Below, one piece after another: positions 11,721 through 23,860 of a stretch of 64,000 nucleotides of DNA; position 1 is the first letter of the stretch; the number at the start of each line of letters is the position of its first letter. The notes beneath the pieces were generated by a model that made no database searches, was not told where the DNA came from, and saw nothing but the letters and a program-made list of their open reading frames with translations. Source of the stretch: Sipunculus nudus (lineage: Eukaryota; Annelida; Sipuncula; Golfingiida; Sipunculidae); contig CM049319.1 of assembly GCA_026874595.1 (NCBI GenBank), positions 6,458,101 to 6,522,100 of the forward strand, given 5' to 3'. A program made the translations under genes and the position numbers.

Positions 11721-12499
11721 GTTGGAGCGTTCGGCTTCCTTGCCAAAGACCGCTGATGTTACTTTGACATTTCAAACATGATTACACGAAGGCTAATAAC
11801 TTCTTCCAGACGTTGAAAATCTGTTTAAATTATTTTTCCTTCCTAAAAGCTCAACAACAGGTCAGCCGAGTCTGCTGCATTCTACTATAAATTGAGAATT
11901 TGGGCGTGGTCCAAACAAAGTGTTAGTGTACACTGCCGAATGACTACTCCTAGCAACGAATCTCTCTCCACAGACAGATTCTCGCCTTGACATTGTTCTT
12001 TGAGTACTTTCATGTCCATACCCGCACCCTAATCAAACCCGGACAGGTTTTTTTCTCCCAGTTTCTCGAAATTGCTCATTCGGGCTTCCCTTTTGTGTTA
12101 ACCCTCAATAGTGCCATACTTCCCATATCGAAATTAAAGGTATACCGCTAGATTAAACAAATTCAAACTTGCATTTATAGCCAACTCTTCTAAGGAAATT
12201 ACATGTTAATTAATATATAATATTAATCTACCAACAAGTTACGGCAGAACCAATATGAATACTGCATTCTTCGGAGGATATGGAGGATAACTTTGCACTC
12301 CTCGCTCAATATGAGATATAACTTGAGAGAGGCATTCGGTCCAGATCCTCCCAAGCACCCTTAGACGAGTCAAAATATGTATAACCCCAATAAATTGCAA
12401 GAACTTGTTTTATCGTAATTTTCTGTACTATAGGACCAGCTTAACAATATATCAAAAGTTTACCAAAACTGGACCAATGGAAAGTTGATATATTTTCAG

Positions 12500-13200
12500 G
12501 AACGCGTCCAAGATGGCCGCCAAGCCCCTCAGATGGCAATTAATTATTTATTTTTCATCATAGAGTTGTAATTTTGGTGTCTACAAATAGGTTTTTGGAA
12601 ACCAGAATGGTATTGGAACAAATAAAAACATGTTTGCGAATTTATATTACTGGCCAATCCAAGATGGGTCCAAAACGGCCGCCAAGTCCTTAAAATGGCC
12701 ATAAATAATTCATTTCTCATCATAGAGTTGAAATATCGGTATCTACTACTAGGTTTCTGATGTCTAAAATCCAATGGAATCAATAAAATCATCAATACGT
12801 ATTTATGTAACTGAAAATCCATGATGGCGTCCAAAATGGCCACCAAGTCCTTAAAATGACCATAAATCATTCATTTTTCATCATAGAGATGAAATATCGG
12901 TATCTACCACTAGGTTTTGGGGGTCCAGAAATCCATTAGAACCATCAAAGCATCCTTACGTGTTCATGTCCCTGACAAATCCTAGATTGCGTCCAAAATA
13001 AACGCCAAGTCCATATAAATTGCCATAAATCATTCATTTTTCACCATAGAGTTGTAATTTTGGTATATACTATGAGTCTATTATATTTTTTTGTTTTAAA
13101 TCCAGTGAAACTAAATAAAGCATCGCTGTGTGGTCATGTGAACTGCAAATTAAAGATTTGCTCAAAATGGCTTCCGATGACATCATTAACAGCCACTCAT
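12500..13200. repeat. 161-bp tandem satellite, about 4.5 copies
   Basis: The landmark GGCCGCCAAG and its variants occur at 12516, 12677, 12838 and about 13000; the preceding CCAAAAT landmark recurs at about 12831, 12993 and 13162. The period is 161-162 bases (169 for the last step). Each unit continues with a conserved TCATCATAGAGTTG and a GGTATCTAC...AGGTTT stretch. Copies are diverged, and the last fades into a 107-codon plus-strand frame that starts in the repeat. The short ORFs here are shadows of the satellite. Confidence 0.88.
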
Positions 13201-16200
13201 TTTATCATTCCCGTTATTTTGGTTTTACTAATTGTTCTTTTAAGAGTTAAAAATTTAAGGGGTAAAAACGGTTCAAGAATAAAGCCTGAATCAATTGCTA
13301 ACCTATTGGGCCAAGATAGTAAACAGAATGTTTTAAGGTGTATTGATAAAGACATTAAGACAGTAAAATTTAGTGGAGGATAAAACAGAACGAAGATACC
13401 CATGTATAACAAGTAATTTTGCCATATGATGTAAGGAACGGATGGAAATCGAAGGTCTTGAACTCGAGCCTGTAAATGAGGTCAGGTCTCGAAATCTAGG
13501 CCAAATCCAGCTCCGGTCCAATCTGAACAAGCTCTGTCTAACATACTGGTAAACATGCTGCTCACATATACGTGTATATGTAACATGCATATGTATAAGT
13601 GTTAAAGAATGTTAAAATGAACAGGTGCCCTTGAAATGAACTCTTCCTACGAGATATTGCAGAGAATGTTACGTTTTATTTGCAGATCATAATGCCATGG
13701 GTAGCTTTCATAATCTCCTGTAGTATTGGACAGAGGCAAGCGTATCGATGGTAGGTAACTGATGGATCTGATCCAGTTTCTCTGCATTGACTGCGGAAAG
13801 TCTACATATGAGTTTATAAAAGTGTTGAAAATTCTCTGAGTGATGATACTCTTCACTTTAAATAGTGCATGTAGTTTGTATAGAGGAGGGATTAGCACTC
13901 TGTTTGCAGGTTCCATATATACTTTTTGAGAGCTGAAATAAATGTAGAGGTCATAGTTTCAGCATGGTGCTGGACATTATTAGATCTCTACTCTCATCAT
14001 GCTTACTTCTTTCTTCACTGTGCTGCGTGGGCCTGACCCTTAAGCTCCTCAAAACAGTTCTTTTGTAAAAGTGATAGACATTCTGTAATCTATCAAAGCC
14101 ATTTCTTCATCCAGGTATTCTTGGTTGACTTCTTTATTAACTGAATGTTGACTTCTCCTTAAAAAACATTCTTAACTGGTTTCCCCTGGCAAAGGGGTTA
14201 AGAAGATATTTTTGTTTCAATTCAACAATAGTGAATGTTCTATAGGACCAGGTTGTTTCCTGATGAACGGTGTAGTGTGCAGAGTGAGGATCTATCTGAG
14301 CAGGCGGTGCTGTATCCAAAACTCGGTTGCATGCACGGCCCTGGTGATTCTAGGGTCTTGTGTATCGCGTCCTCGGCTGATGGCTTAGTGGATAAAGTGG
14401 TACTGTTCGGATCTCAGATGCTTCCAATATTCTGTATTTGTCTTTTTATCTGTAGGAAGTATTTGTGGTATTGAGGTTGTTTTCTACAGAGATGATTAAA
14501 ACAGACCATTATCTATTAAAATATAATATTGCCATGTGGACCAAGCACGGCCCTCCAATTTCTGTAGTTGCTCTTGACTCTGGTAGTTAAGTCTTTCAAG
14601 ATCTACACAGACGGATCCTGGCGAGATTTGGAGATCAGGATCTCTTGCGTGATAATAGAGGTAGCAGTGTTTCATCAGCTGCTTATTGATTGGAGTTTCT
14701 GAACTGATAGCTGTTAGAAATGTTCATTAAATGTTGGTTAAGTTATTCCCCATGAATCTTCCCAAATACGTATGCATTATGCTAGCTTTAAATCTCAAAA
14801 GGAAAGGTTGCATTCTTCACTGGATCTTTTAGTCTTTGAATTAAATACTATATTATAGTTTAGTCTTGGAACAAAAAGTGACATAGATGTCACAAACTGG
14901 AGGATAGTCAATCAGTTGATTCTATAATGGCAAGCATGGATGCAGTCTTCTGAAGATGGTCCATTGCTGCTGCTTAATAGAACTATGTATCTGTAGGATT
15001 TTGATACTATACACGCGTTTGTTTGACCTGGTAAACCGGATACATGCAGCTAACATACAGCAAGATAATGGAAGATCGAGGATGGTAACTGTGCACTTGA
15101 CTTCGATCAGATAAATGGAAACCTCACACAAATAACAGTGATGACAGTGATGACGCTCATCCCGCAATCCTAATTCAAGTTGCCCTAGCTATTTATTTTT
15201 AGACACAATCAAACTGTCGTCAACAATAAAACCTTTTAACTATACTAATGTAAATGATTCGGCTGACATTTTGGATGTGGGGTTTGAATTTCAATGTCCA
15301 TGAGTAATCCTAACCAGAAGAATCGTGCCCTTGTGAGCCAGATTCTACGCAGCGTGGATCCTCCATAGCGGCATCATTCCCTAACGACTGTCAGAGTATG
15401 CTTAAAAGTCCAGTTTAAATGCCTACAGAGTAGTGTATTCATCATTACTAGATCCAGCCTGACACTACGCAGCTGACTTCAGTGACATGCATCATTTACA
15501 CACTCCGGAGCATACAGTGGCGCTGTTTCGATTTAATGCCGGAATTTGTCAGAAACTGTTGAATAATTAATTCTATGTTTTTTTTCACTTTTTGGTCATT
15601 GCTTATAATATAGGACCCCATAAACTTGTACCGATAAATTAAGTAATGTTCTCTCTCTCTCTCTCTGTTTCTCTCTCTCTGTTTCACTCATTTAACCATA
15701 TTATGGTCTGAGCGGTTAAAAGGGGAACGGGAAATAATTAATTTCAATTGTTGTAATATTATCAAATGTTATGAAAGCATATTATGTTCAATATGGAACA
15801 GTTGTTGTTGTTTTTTTTTTTTTTTTGCTTTTACAAGTCATTTTTACGCAAGTACCGGGTTCTTCAGAATGATCTGTTGAAATACGCCTTTTAACGCATA
15901 TGCAAAACATATTAAACCGGAACGTGTATTTGGATGCAGTTACATGGCTCTCCATACTGTATTCATTGAACACGAGTGAAGTGTGAACACGGCTTAAAGG
16001 GGCCTATACCGATGTGTGACGTTTATTAACTACAGATAATCCCTTGGTCCTTTTATAAAAATAAACAAAACAACACCGATTCTATGGTACACAGGCTGCT
16101 CGTTATGTTTACAACCACATTTTTTATCATTTCTGTGTGTAGAAGTGTGGGGGGGGGGGGGGGTGAAATAGCCCCAGTTCAAAATTCAAACACATTCAGT

Positions 16201-16224
16201 AAATCAAACGAACCAGAGTTTTTA
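13201..16224. other. No confident gene
   Basis: Diverse non-coding sequence with short frames on both strands, one CT microsatellite and a poly-T run (15810-15825). Confidence 0.5.
15650..15682. repeat. (CT)n microsatellite
   Basis: CT repeat with two GTTT interruptions. Confidence 0.9.
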
Positions 16225-16420
16225 AATGTTTCTGTTTGTCAACATGGGCGCATGTATTTAATAACAGCTTGTATATATAAACAAGCTCACACATTTTCAC
16301 TGGTTTCTATTAAAAAATTATCTTGCCAGATTTACCAACATTAATATGTTCGCAGAGTAAGCCGGGAATCACATAAAATCTACAATTAAGACAGGTGAAT
16401 AGCGGACTTTAAAGGTTCGT
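16225..16420. repeat. Dispersed repeat C, copy 1
   Basis: Shares blocks in the same order and strand with 23665-23860: TTTGTCAACATGGGCGCATG, AACAGCTTGTA, CGCAGAGTAAGCC...AATCACATA and ACAGGTGAATAGC. Confidence 0.5.
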
Positions 16421-16510
16421 GCCGTATACGTGTACAGGATAATGACCACATGAATGCCAGGACAAACAGAACAAATTGACATCAGACTGACACGTGAAGC
16501 CACGACTTAC

Positions 16511-16618
16511 ACAAGGTTTAGTGCCTTGGCAACATGACAGGCTCGAGGCTACTATCATAAATAAGCGGAAACGTCTAAGTGCGCTGGTCATGGCTGACGT
16601 TACCTGACGTGTCGCCAT
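16511..16618 (-). CDS. Possible signal-peptide first exon, unrecognised protein
   Basis: The minus-strand ATG at 16618 sits in a near-ideal Kozak context (TTACCATGGCG). The 36-residue exon has a basic n-region (ALRRFR), a hydrophobic core (LFMIVASSLS) and a Cys-containing end (CCQGTKPC), the layout of a signal peptide or signal anchor. It ends at a strong donor, CTTGT|GTAAGTCG (GT at 16510-16509), in phase 0. I could not find the next exon to the left. A dispersed repeat copy starts nearby (16225-16420), so this could instead be unique sequence next to a repeat with a chance ORF. Confidence 0.3.
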
Positions 16619-17029
16619 GGTAATTGATCACTGACGAGGGATCACGAACGGTAAATAACGACAGGCACGGTCTGTACATCATCGTCTTGTACATTAGTCG
16701 TTTTCACACTACAGGCGTCTCGATTCTCCGATGTCGAATTCAACATACGGGATTCGATACACTTCGAAGTTCAAACTGCACCAGAAAAAAGGCCCATTCA
16801 GGGTCACATTCAATGAAATATTCGGTTTACTTCTCGTGTTCGCTGTTACAGCACATGCGCATAAATATTTTTCCGGAAACGGTATTCAACTACGTTGGTG
16901 TGAATAGCGTATTAGTGAATGTGGTATTGAAACTACCTCACGAGGTTGTCTTACTGATATGGATCGAAAAAAGGATGAATACCAGAAGGGGATCCTTTTT
17001 CAGCCAACGCAACCGTTTTAAAAGTTTAA

Positions 17030-17157
17030 GACCAATTTTAAGGTCTGGACCCCCCCCCCCCCCCCCTTTCCGGACCAAAGGACTTGTTTTTTTAGGTGTT
17101 GTCATTAGTCTTCCGGGTTTGCACCCCTCCTTTTCCTAAACCCTGGATCCGCCCCTG
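17030..17157. mobile_element. GGATCCAGG-family element, copy 1 (minus orientation)
   Basis: The minus strand begins CAGGGGCGGATCCAGGGTTT and contains a poly-G tract (C16 on the plus strand at about 17049). The same start is seen at 18.8-18.9 kb and at 7.9 kb. The boundary away from the GGATCC end is approximate. Confidence 0.5.
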
Positions 17158-17752
17158 AATACGGGAGTAGTGTGAACAGAATGTGGACTTGAAGACAAAC
17201 AAACGATACTAGTTGTCGAAATCAGTCGTTATGGTTGAGTGTGATCAAGCTCATGTTTCATTCTACCGGGCGTTTTTATTTCTTCAAGTTACATATGACA
17301 TTCCTCTCACGCGTATTGTCTGTCTACGCCTTCGCAATTGATTATTCTTGTATATCTCTAGGGCAACGCCTCCATTTGTAATGAAAGTCGTGATCGCGTA
17401 AATTCCCAAGACCTTCTGAGGGTTAATTGTTATGCCTGCGGAAAATCTTTCAATCCTGTTTCGCTCGCAATGAAAATAAATATTTTTTTAGAATATAAAT
17501 CTGTGATCTACTTAAATTATTGACTGTATATGTTCTTTACGCGTATGGGAAACTTAATATAATCAGTTAACAGCACCCCCTTGAGTCTGTGACAGAAAAG
17601 GAGACTGTTTCGTCTGTATAGAAAAGAAACGTATGCCTCAAATGAAAAACAGTTTAAAAGGACAAACTTACTGGAAAAAGCCTGTTTATTTCTAATCGTG
17701 CGTCTATTGGTGCTGCTAACGCAGCAGCGTATCCTGCATACCAGTTACTCAG

Positions 17753-19360
17753 TTAAGCCCCGTTCCCACTTTCACGAATGTGGCGCCGAATCACCACGAA
17801 TGTGCACCATTATTCTTCGCAGGGGAGTGTGGGGATGTCGTAGATTATATCTTGGACATCCGGCAGTGTTCGTTGCAATGTCTTGGGCACTTAGAATTCG
17901 TGGCGCTATTTTTGAAATGTTCAAAAATCAAGCTTTGTCGTCACAAGTCGTAGCGAAGTCGTAACAGTTTCTTGGCACGTCGTGTAAAATTCCTCGTAAT
18001 TCGTGGTCATTCGTGATGTGAAACCGTGTCACGAATGGTCACGAATGATCACGCCCTAGCCACAACTTCAACACGACTTGAGTACGACTACAGCAAGAAC
18101 CACCCAAGTTTTTTGTGTTAGGCATGTATTTTGTAGGAAGCGTTTACTGTAATGTAGCTTCTATACCTGTTTTATGCTTTTGTATGTTTTTGTGTATGTG
18201 GAATGTTTTTTGTGAGTATTCTTGTTTAAAAAAACACCCAAGAAAGAGGCACAATCATGTGACGTCAGCCGAATCGAAAGTACATGGACATCGACGTTGT
18301 AGATACACTCTTTTCTGGTCTGAATGTGCCTCCAAATCACAGAAGTTCAAGCAGAAGAATTTTAAACCAAAGTCGATCTTCGTACAGTCAGAGTCATTCG
18401 GACACTGATACCAAATCAAACAATTATTATGTTAGTTTTCCTAAAAACAGGTTCAAATTTGAATTTGAATAACCATTATTTTTTGTTTAAATTTCCCAAT
18501 TTATTTCCATTCAAATATATCGCACATCGCTGCCTATTTATGAAATAGTCTTCATATGATAAAGGTTTCATTGGAGAAAAAAAATTGACACTATCTGTCT
18601 TTGTATATTATACGGGTAAATTTGTCTTTGTAATATAAGGGAAAATAGAATTTTCTTTTGAAATTGTGACTTTTTTGGAAGAAAATGAGGAAACATTATC
18701 ACAGCTAGCTAACTGGATTTGTTTTAATGGAAGATGTTTTGTATTGATATTGGGTAAATTTAAACCAAAATTATTCAAAGAAGGTACTTTAACATTCAGG
18801 CGCGGACCAATGTTCAACCATGACAGGTAAGTTGCTCGGAATAATCACCCAATGACACCCATTGACCGCCCCCTCCCCCAACTCTCCCCCCCCCCCCCAA
18901 AAAAAACCCTCCCTTGCAAAAAATCCTGGATCCGCGCCTGACACTATCTTCTTTGTTTTGATATTATAATAGTTATATATCACAAATTTAACATACACTT
19001 CTGTGGGTGTTTGTGTTTGTGTCAGCCAAGGACACATTTTTATTATTTTGTAATATTCTTATGACTTTTCGTTCATAGCAGTCCCCATTATTTTCGTACC
19101 CAATCGTCCACTAATCGTAGCCAAGTCGTAGAAAATCTTGAAGATATCGTACCAGTTTCTTGGACGTATCGGTGTCGTGAACATTCTTAAAAGTCTCGTG
19201 TCATATCGTGCTAGCTTCGTGTCACTGTCGTTCCATGTCGTACTGGCATCGTACTCCTCTCATACGGCATCGTCCACGTAAAGGATTTTTTTTCACTCGA
19301 CAGGCAGATTGGCCACTAATAACGTGAAATAAAATTCGTGAAAGTGGGAACGGGGCTTAA
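17753..19360. mobile_element. TTAA-flanked terminal-inverted-repeat element
   Basis: The left end GCCCCGTTCCCACTTTCACG (from 17757) is repeated inverted at the right end (to 19356). Both are flanked outside by TTAA (17753-17756 and 19357-19360). The terminal repeat is about 23 bases and perfect over the part compared. The interior is rich in CGTG/TCGT motifs (CACGAATGGTCACGAATGATCACG region; GTCGTGAAC, TCGTGTCA) on both flanks. TTAA duplication is the signature of piggyBac-type transposases, but the TIR is not a typical piggyBac end, so the class is uncertain. No transposase is visible; a 62-codon Ser-rich frame (18284-18472) is the longest coding-like piece. Copy 2 of the GGATCCAGG family is nested inside. 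Confidence 0.78.
18798..18943. mobile_element. GGATCCAGG-family MITE-like element, copy 2, nested
   Basis: The ends are imperfect inverted repeats: CAGGCGCGGACCA on the plus strand and CAGGCGCGGATCCAGG on the minus strand. A C11 tract lies inside. It sits within the larger TTAA element, so it inserted later. No clear target duplication. Confidence 0.5.
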
Positions 19361-20119
19361 AGTATACAGCTATACGGACCAGACAGTCTAAACCTTTTAG
19401 GGGTTGGTCTTCAGCAATATCTGCCATGTTTTAACAACCATGCTGAGTTATATCAATTTGTCTCTGATGTTTATATATCAAACAGGTACTTTATTTGTCA
19501 TATTTTTCTCGGTCGTTTCGCACTTAACTGGCGTTTTTTTTTTTCGACCCATTTGATGCTCGTTCACCTGCCCACCGCCGTTTTTACATAGGATATAGAT
19601 TGAATGGGTATATGATATTCAGCTTAATTGCATATGAAGGTCTAACGTCAAAATTGGATTTTAGAAATTATTTATACAGATGCAGCTCAGGTACACACAT
19701 TTTCGTCTCGTCAGTTTTTTAAACGTTCTGTTATAACTGAATGATTATTTAACAGTACTACATTCATAGTAGTGATTGCCTCACATTTAGGATAGATTAT
19801 ACATGTATTATGGCTTACTTTTTCTTCAAAACCTATTAAGTAATAGTGTGATAAAATAAACTTAATCTGTTGTAAGATCATAAGTATGTTAAACATAAAA
19901 AATGTGAAACATATTAAAAGAAAAACATTTTATATCAACTGAAATAGATTAGTATTAATCAAAATCACAAGTATGCTTAGATATACTAGAACTGTATAGA
20001 AATGATTATTATGAAAAGTGCAGTCTGGTAAAGTGAGCACTTAGCTGAAATGGGCATAATACACGACGAGATAAAGATCGTTTCTTGCCTTGCGCTGTTC
20101 TCACCACGCCTGCAGGTGA

Positions 20120-20335
20120 TCAGGGCGTGGATGACGGTTAAATTCCAGGCAGCCTGTTTGAGTACTGGCACTACAGTCTGTGAGCGATGTCCGACATACT
20201 TACAGCCCTGCGAGGACAGACCCACACAGCTAGATGTTACGACTGAGCCGCCGCTGTTGGTAATTGCGTTTATCTGTAGCGGGCACCTGTGACGTGGCGC
20301 TCCGATTGCTCGACGGTTTGATATTATAACAAACG
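20120..20335 (-). other. CpG-richer block with a strong minus-strand donor
   Basis: The minus strand carries GCAGGGCT|GTAAGTATG (GT near 20205-20204) downstream of a GC- and CpG-rich stretch holding CACGTCAC. Both strands have frames of 80-117 codons here. It could be a non-coding first exon or a transposon fragment. Nothing was recognised. Confidence 0.18.
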
Positions 20336-20809
20336 TCACGAACCAGCACGTTATACTCCAGACCGGCAGGACTCAGACAGTGTCCAATAATGAGGTGTCT
20401 GTTCGGGGTCTAACGCGCAGACAACCATATGGCGTATGTTTTATAAATGTATATAATGTTAGTTTTAAAGAAACTTCTGTAGTCTGCACGTAACACTTTC
20501 AGTTAAAAGAAGAGTGCATGCCAAAGTTACCATGCATTCACATACAAGGTTTATTAAGTTAGATGAAATATAGTATATTATCTTTTAAACAGTACAGTAT
20601 CTATCAATATATTCGTTCCGTTCAATAACCATTTGCCTATTCCTGTACAAAAGTGGTTAAAAAACTTACACCAGGCACGATCGGGGGCGCAAAGTATAAA
20701 CCTAGCCACATCCTACCTTGTGAAATTACCATACAACTTCACAAAATAAGATTTTTCAAGCTTCCAACATGTGTTTCTTCCGTGTTTTGGAATTGTCGCG
20801 CGTGCGCAA

Positions 20810-20975
20810 GATTGAGCCTCGAGCCATGCAGTCTTCTTATGCCAAACAGACACGTGGATTGTGTTTACTCACACGCAGAACCATAACAACGGATTAAACA
20901 GGTTTAGGGGAGATATTAAGCCCGTTTGCCGGTATGGTTTTGCTGGTAAATGTTTGTATTCGGCAGTAAATGAGC
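20810..20975. repeat. Dispersed repeat D, copy 1
   Basis: Shares ordered blocks with 46135-46285: ATGCAGTCT, AAACAGACAC...GTGTTTACTCACA, TTTGCCGG and AATGTTTGTATTC. Confidence 0.5.
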
Positions 20976-21332
20976 AAGTAACACTGAGATAATACACATA
21001 TTATTGTAAATGAATATGAACCTTTAACTATTATAGCACCCTTATTATGTACATCAGGCTAGGAACAGTGAAGTTAGTAAAAAATAAGAAGAACGTATAA
21101 TCTTCTGATTTAGTTTAACCATTATACCGACTCGAACCGACTAGGGACCTTCAGCTCAAAGTCTGAAGTCTAAACGTTCACAGTGAGAGCAAGGGCGAGG
21201 GTTACGCTACGTCCATATGCAAGTATTTTCTCATGACATAATTCTCATTGGAATGCACTACCTTATTGTTATTTTATTTGAATTAATGTTATTTTAACTT
21301 TCAGGAGGTACCCACTGTCTGCCAAATGCAAC

Positions 21333-21420
21333 GGACAACTCTTAATAAATGAATTATTTCTTTCCACGGTATATTTGGACAACTCTTAATAAATGAATTA
21401 TTACTTTCCACGGTATATTT
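21333..21420. repeat. 44-bp tandem duplication
   Basis: Two adjacent 44-base units starting GGACAACTCTTAATAAATGA (21333 and 21377) differ by one base, a recent local duplication. Confidence 0.95.
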
Positions 21421-21771
21421 TGTGTTCTTTTTCTTATTATCATGCGAAAGAATAAACAATATAGTTAGGGGATTACTTATCTGTATACGATTTGCAACAG
21501 AAGAATGACCAACTCAAACGTCTTCATCGTGATTCAAGAAAACGCCTCTTCATACCAGCAAGGACCTGGCCGTTACATTTTACCAAGGTATTTGTTATTA
21601 ACATATATTGTATTGCAAAACTCATACACAATACGCACTTCATGTATTTTTGTACACGATCACATCAAATAAAATGTACAGAATTCAAACAAAACACTTT
21701 TCCTGGAAATTATTTGACCATACTTCAAAATTTACAATCTTGTAATTTGCACATGTAATATATGCATATAT

Positions 21772-21801
21772 ATGTGGTACCAAGATATCTTGGAACCACA
21801 T
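21772..21801. repeat. 30-bp palindrome
   Basis: The sequence around the core CCAAGATATCTTGG reads the same on both strands over 30 bases, with one mismatched pair (21779/21794). It could form a cruciform or mark joined inverted ends. Confidence 0.85.
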
Positions 21802-22208
21802 GGTTAGATCATTGCTTGTATAAGAAGATGAGAAATCGCAACAAAATGAAGAATCAGAAGTATCCATTGTGTCCGCATGGTACCTATGAACTGCCAGAGG
21901 ATCATGGAGGAAAATTTAAACATATGTCCGGAGATGTTTTTTCCACGTCCAATTTAGTGAAATGATCAAATATAAATAATATGATTTTGTCAGTTGTTCC
22001 TACTTACTACTTAATCTCTCTAGTAAATGATCTAATGGTAAACGTTGTCCTTAATGTTTAAAAGATGAACTAATATGTTGATGTTCAACCCCTCCTGTCA
22101 TACCAGAGTGCAATACGACGGTACGAAAATAATAAGTGCTCAACATGGTATTTGGCATATTGAAATAATTGTGAAATCACGTTTCTTACACATTTTGTTG
22201 CCACTCAG

Positions 22209-22265
22209 GTTTCGCGAACGCGGTGGTGTTGTTCCTGCAGACCTACAAAAAACGGATTTTTTTTG
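22209..22265 (+). CDS. Possible 57-base internal exon, unrecognised
   Basis: Acceptor CACATTTTGTTGCCACTCAG| (AG at 22207-22208) and donor TTTTTG|GTAAATTC (GT at 22266-22267) bound a 57-base segment that keeps frame (phase 2 to 2) and encodes FRERGGVVPADLQKTDFF. It is a GC-rich island in AT-rich DNA. No family assignment is made. Chance occurrence cannot be excluded for so short an exon. Confidence 0.25.
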
Positions 22266-23664
22266 GTAAATTCAAACATCCAAGCCATTTCAGCATGTTC
22301 AAAAATAATACGCGCATCAACATACTCTAGAAATAAAAACATAGTCTGGAAGATACAAATTTTGGGGGGAAAGGATCAGAAGAATATACCCTATGTGAAA
22401 ACATGCTCAACATGCAGTTTTATATAAACATATTTTTGCTATTATTTTCATTGTTAATTGTCTTGTAGTAAAACTTCCACTGCACTGAAGGAGAATTCAT
22501 ACGGATGCTCTCGACTGTAGTTCATCCAGTGTACATGCATGTAATGTGTAGTTATTAATACGCTTCTCCCAATGAAGAGGTTAATCATACTTTTTGATAA
22601 TTGCCGTTGAGCACTAATTAACCCAAATTACCCACAGTCCATGCACTAATTGTCTGAGGGCATTAACGGGTAGGCGATTTCTTAATTACCGAGAGCATGT
22701 CGCCTGAATGACTCTAAATGACGTGCGATCGATCATAATAGCCACCTTCATGGGGACCAAGTTCTACTAACGGTTATATCCCAACAAGTGTGACGTCACG
22801 CCAACTGAAATCAACACAGATTGGTCTTTATTTCCACAGCTGGTGATTGATATCTGTGACCCCTTAGCTGCCACCCGTAAATTATGTGAAACTGCGAAAA
22901 TGTGTTTTTACATTTTTATTTACTTGTACCAACATTAAGAGTTTCTTTATTCTTATAATTTAGAAACGGAAACACGTACTACTATCGGCCTGGCCTTATT
23001 ATTTCACTCTGAACACAAAAAAACACAATTACACAGACGCTCAAGGAGCAATATGTAAGAGTACAGTTGGTACTTTTTATTGGTAAATTTGACATGTGAA
23101 CTTTCGACTCCTGGAATGTTGATACGCGGTAACAGACGATTATATTTTGAAGGTACAGGATATGGTCAGCAGTTGTCACTGCCTATGGAATGAGGATGAA
23201 GGTAACCTTATTACAATAAAAAAAGGTTAACAAGAAGCCTAATCCCCGTCACGTTTCCTATGTACCTGACAGAGAGATAACAAAGAAATATTGATACATA
23301 CAGTAGTTATTTAGAATTTATTAATGATTATACTCCTTTTCTCTATAGCTCTGCTAACCCCTCCCCTCCTACACATACACACTACAGAACACAAAAGTGT
23401 CGGGATCACCTTGCAACAAGAAGCCTCCTAAGAATTCCAAACGTGAACTTTAAATTATAAATGATCATTCACAGGGATAGACAAACATGACGCTCTTCAA
23501 AGACTCTTTTTGTAACATGTGAGGGCCCGCCAAAATAATTAAAACACATTTAACAAGGTCATCTGGGGCAAGTTGGACGGGCCAAAGTTTTGCAAATGGC
23601 GTTTGGCAACTAGTGACCTTTCAAATTAATTGCAAATGCAATCGACAACCTTTCGTTACATATT

Positions 23665-23860
23665 TTGTTTGTCAATATTGGCGCATGTTCCGTGTTTACT
23701 GACAGCTTGTAATTAAACGTAGTCATACATTTGGCATAGAGGTGTTATAAGGACCTTTCTTAGTAGAAATAACCTATACATTTCTTCAATATATCCGCAA
23801 AGTAAGCCAAAAATCACATACATGCTACAGATAGGCAGGTAAATAGCTGCTCACGTGCTC
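23665..23860. repeat. Dispersed repeat C, copy 2
   Basis: Counterpart of 16225-16420; e.g. TTTGTCAATATTGGCGCATG, ACAGCTTGTA and CGCAAAGTAAGCC...AATCACATA. Confidence 0.5.

Noticed and set aside
16624-17139. 171-codon plus-strand ORF, the longest in the window
   Set aside because: It runs into the poly-C part of a GGATCCAGG-family element, and no domain or splice sites support it.
19986-20339. 117-codon minus-strand ORF
   Set aside because: Composition is not protein-like at its end and the opposite strand is equally open; recorded only as a CpG-richer block.
20653-20886. 77-codon plus-strand ORF with several Cys
   Set aside because: Lies partly in dispersed repeat D, whose other copy has no corresponding frame.
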